64,000 nt of DNA from Diadophis punctatus similis (lineage: Eukaryota > Chordata > Lepidosauria > Squamata > Dipsadidae), in contig JALIGW010000002.1 in the NCBI GenBank assembly GCA_023053685.1, forward strand, positions 239,686,177 to 239,750,176, in the 5' to 3' direction. The position numbers were made by a program, and so were the translations under genes. The notes under the pieces were generated by a model. The model ran no database searches and had not been told where the DNA came from. It saw nothing but the letters and a program-made list of their open reading frames with translations. This document shows, piece by piece, positions 62,749 through 64,000 of this stretch; positions within the stretch are counted from its first letter, which is position 1, and every line of letters begins with the position of its first letter.

Positions 62749-64000
62749 CCCTTCAGACCATCTTGGAGAGCATTCGGGAGGGCGATTTCCTCGCCTCCAT
62801 AGATCTCACAGAGGCATACCTGCACATCCCAATTCAGCCTTGTCATCAAAAATTCTTGCAATTTTGCTATACAGGTGTACGTTATGAATACCGGGCCCTC
62901 CCCTTTGGGCTCTCGTCAGCCCCCATGGTGTTTACTAAGGTGCTGGCAGTTGTGGCGGCCCACCTCCACACCCTACCTGTGTGACTGCAATGTTACCTGG
63001 ATGACATCCTGGTCCAGTCCCAGTCTAGAATCCAGGCCGACCGGGATGTCCGGGTAACAATCGCCACACTGCAGCGCCACGGATTTTCTGTAAATTTTGA
63101 AAAAAGTCACGTGGCTCCCTCCACCTGTATAACTCACTTGGGGGCTGTCATAGATTCTCTGGAGTGCAGAGTTTACCTCTCACAGGAGCGGCGAGCCGAT
63201 CTGGCACAGTTAGCCCAACAGGTCCTCCAACAATTCAGGATTCCTTTGGCTCTGCTTTCTTCGCTTCTGGGCAAGATGATTTCGGCCATTCATATAACTC
63301 CTTGGGCACACCTGCACTCCAGAGACCTACAGTGGTTTTTGTTACCCTTCCAGAGGGTCGGGCGTGCCACGTTGCCAGCCAAGGTGTCGCTTCTAGCAGA
63401 GGTCCGGCGATCGATCAGGTGGTAGATCTCCCCCACCATCGACCAGGGTGCATCTTTTCGAGAGCCTGCCAGGATCATTGTCACCACCGACACCAGTAGT
63501 CAAGGGTGGGGCGCTCACTGTCAGTCGGCAGTTGCACAAGGCAGGTGGTCAGCGGAAGAAACCGGCCTCAATATCAACATGCTGGAGCAGTGCACAATGT
63601 CCCTCGCGCTCAGGAAATTCTCGAGCCTCATCGCAGGTCACCACGTGTTGGCGTTAACCAACAACACCATCGTGAGTGACGAAGGCTCATGTCAATCGAC
63701 AGGGGGGCACTATGTCCCAGTGCCTCATGTCAGAAGCTATGTCCCTAGGGCTCTGGGCAGAGGCCAACCTGCTCTCCCTCACAGCAGAACATATATCGGG
63801 GTGGCCAACGTCAAGGTGGACTGGCTGAACTGCGAGACAATCGACCAGTCAGAATGGAGCATCCACCCCTCCGTCTTCCGGGCCTTGATGGACAGGTTTG
63901 GCCTGCCTGTAGTGGATCTGTTTGCCACCCCACAGAATGTGCAACTGCCCCGCTTTTATACCCGCCACCGGTCCCATGGGGTGGAGGGAATGGACGCCTT
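62749..64000 (+). pseudogene. DIRS-type reverse transcriptase and RNase H, continuing past the window
   Basis: Resumes in register after the L1: GDFLASIDLTEAYLHIPI, YRALPFGLSSAPMVFTKVL, TGA at 62982, then the active box YLDDILVQS. Further: HLGAVIDSLECRVYLS, TAG at 63423, then RNase H (VTTDTSSQGWGAHC, INMLEQCTMSLALRKF). A frame change near the G run at 63700 precedes DQSEWSIHPSVFRAL and VVDLFATPQN. LPFGLS and DLFATP are typical of DIRS elements. The expected tyrosine recombinase would lie beyond 64000. Confidence 0.88.

Overview
The window is nuclear DNA from a squamate reptile, most likely a snake. This rests on vomeronasal type-2 receptor (V2R) genes embedded in many CR1, L2, L1 and R4/Dong-type LINEs, Sauria-type and tRNA SINEs, hAT MITEs, Ty3/Gypsy and DIRS elements, and long microsatellites. 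There are no bacterial-type genes, RNA genes or CRISPR arrays.

Host genes: two V2R genes lie head to head. Gene 1 (minus strand, 607-11183) and gene 2 (plus strand, 14838-33655) each have six exons, consensus splice sites and matching phases, with no stop or frameshift that I can see. Exons 2, 3, 5 and 6 have identical lengths in both genes (289, 795, 127 and 911 nt). The predicted proteins are about 851 and 847 residues, the normal size for a V2R: signal peptide, venus-flytrap ligand domain, cysteine-rich linker, seven transmembrane helices. A third locus (46056-48159) has only exons 1 and 2. It lies in a segmental duplication of about 12.95-17.91 kb that reappears at 40.55-48.91 kb. About 190 bp upstream of the start codon is recognisably shared by all three loci.

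Mobile DNA, left to right: CR1 tails, a hAT MITE and an internally deleted L1 sit in the introns of gene 1. Intron 2 of gene 2 (17156-26155) holds four minus-strand R4/Dong-type LINE segments separated by long (ATT)n tracts, one with about 843 open codons. Several hAT MITEs with 8-bp target duplications and a CR1 copy lie in introns 3-5 of gene 2. From 34.4 to 40.0 kb is a rearranged Ty3/Gypsy block: a plus-strand protease/RT piece abuts a minus-strand element whose gag is split by a solo LTR. A 4.2-kb L2 composite (40.6-44.8 kb) interrupts the second copy of the duplication. From 49 to 58 kb are a SINE, an L1 split by a hAT MITE, a CR1-group element, and an L2 inserted in an opposite-strand L2. 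From 58.4 to 64 kb are a degraded R4-type fragment and a DIRS-type retrotransposon that is split by an L1 and runs off the window edge.

The V2Rs are chemosensory receptors. The rest is a layered transposon record whose nesting and target duplications give relative ages. All coordinates were read by eye; element edges without a target duplication are approximate.
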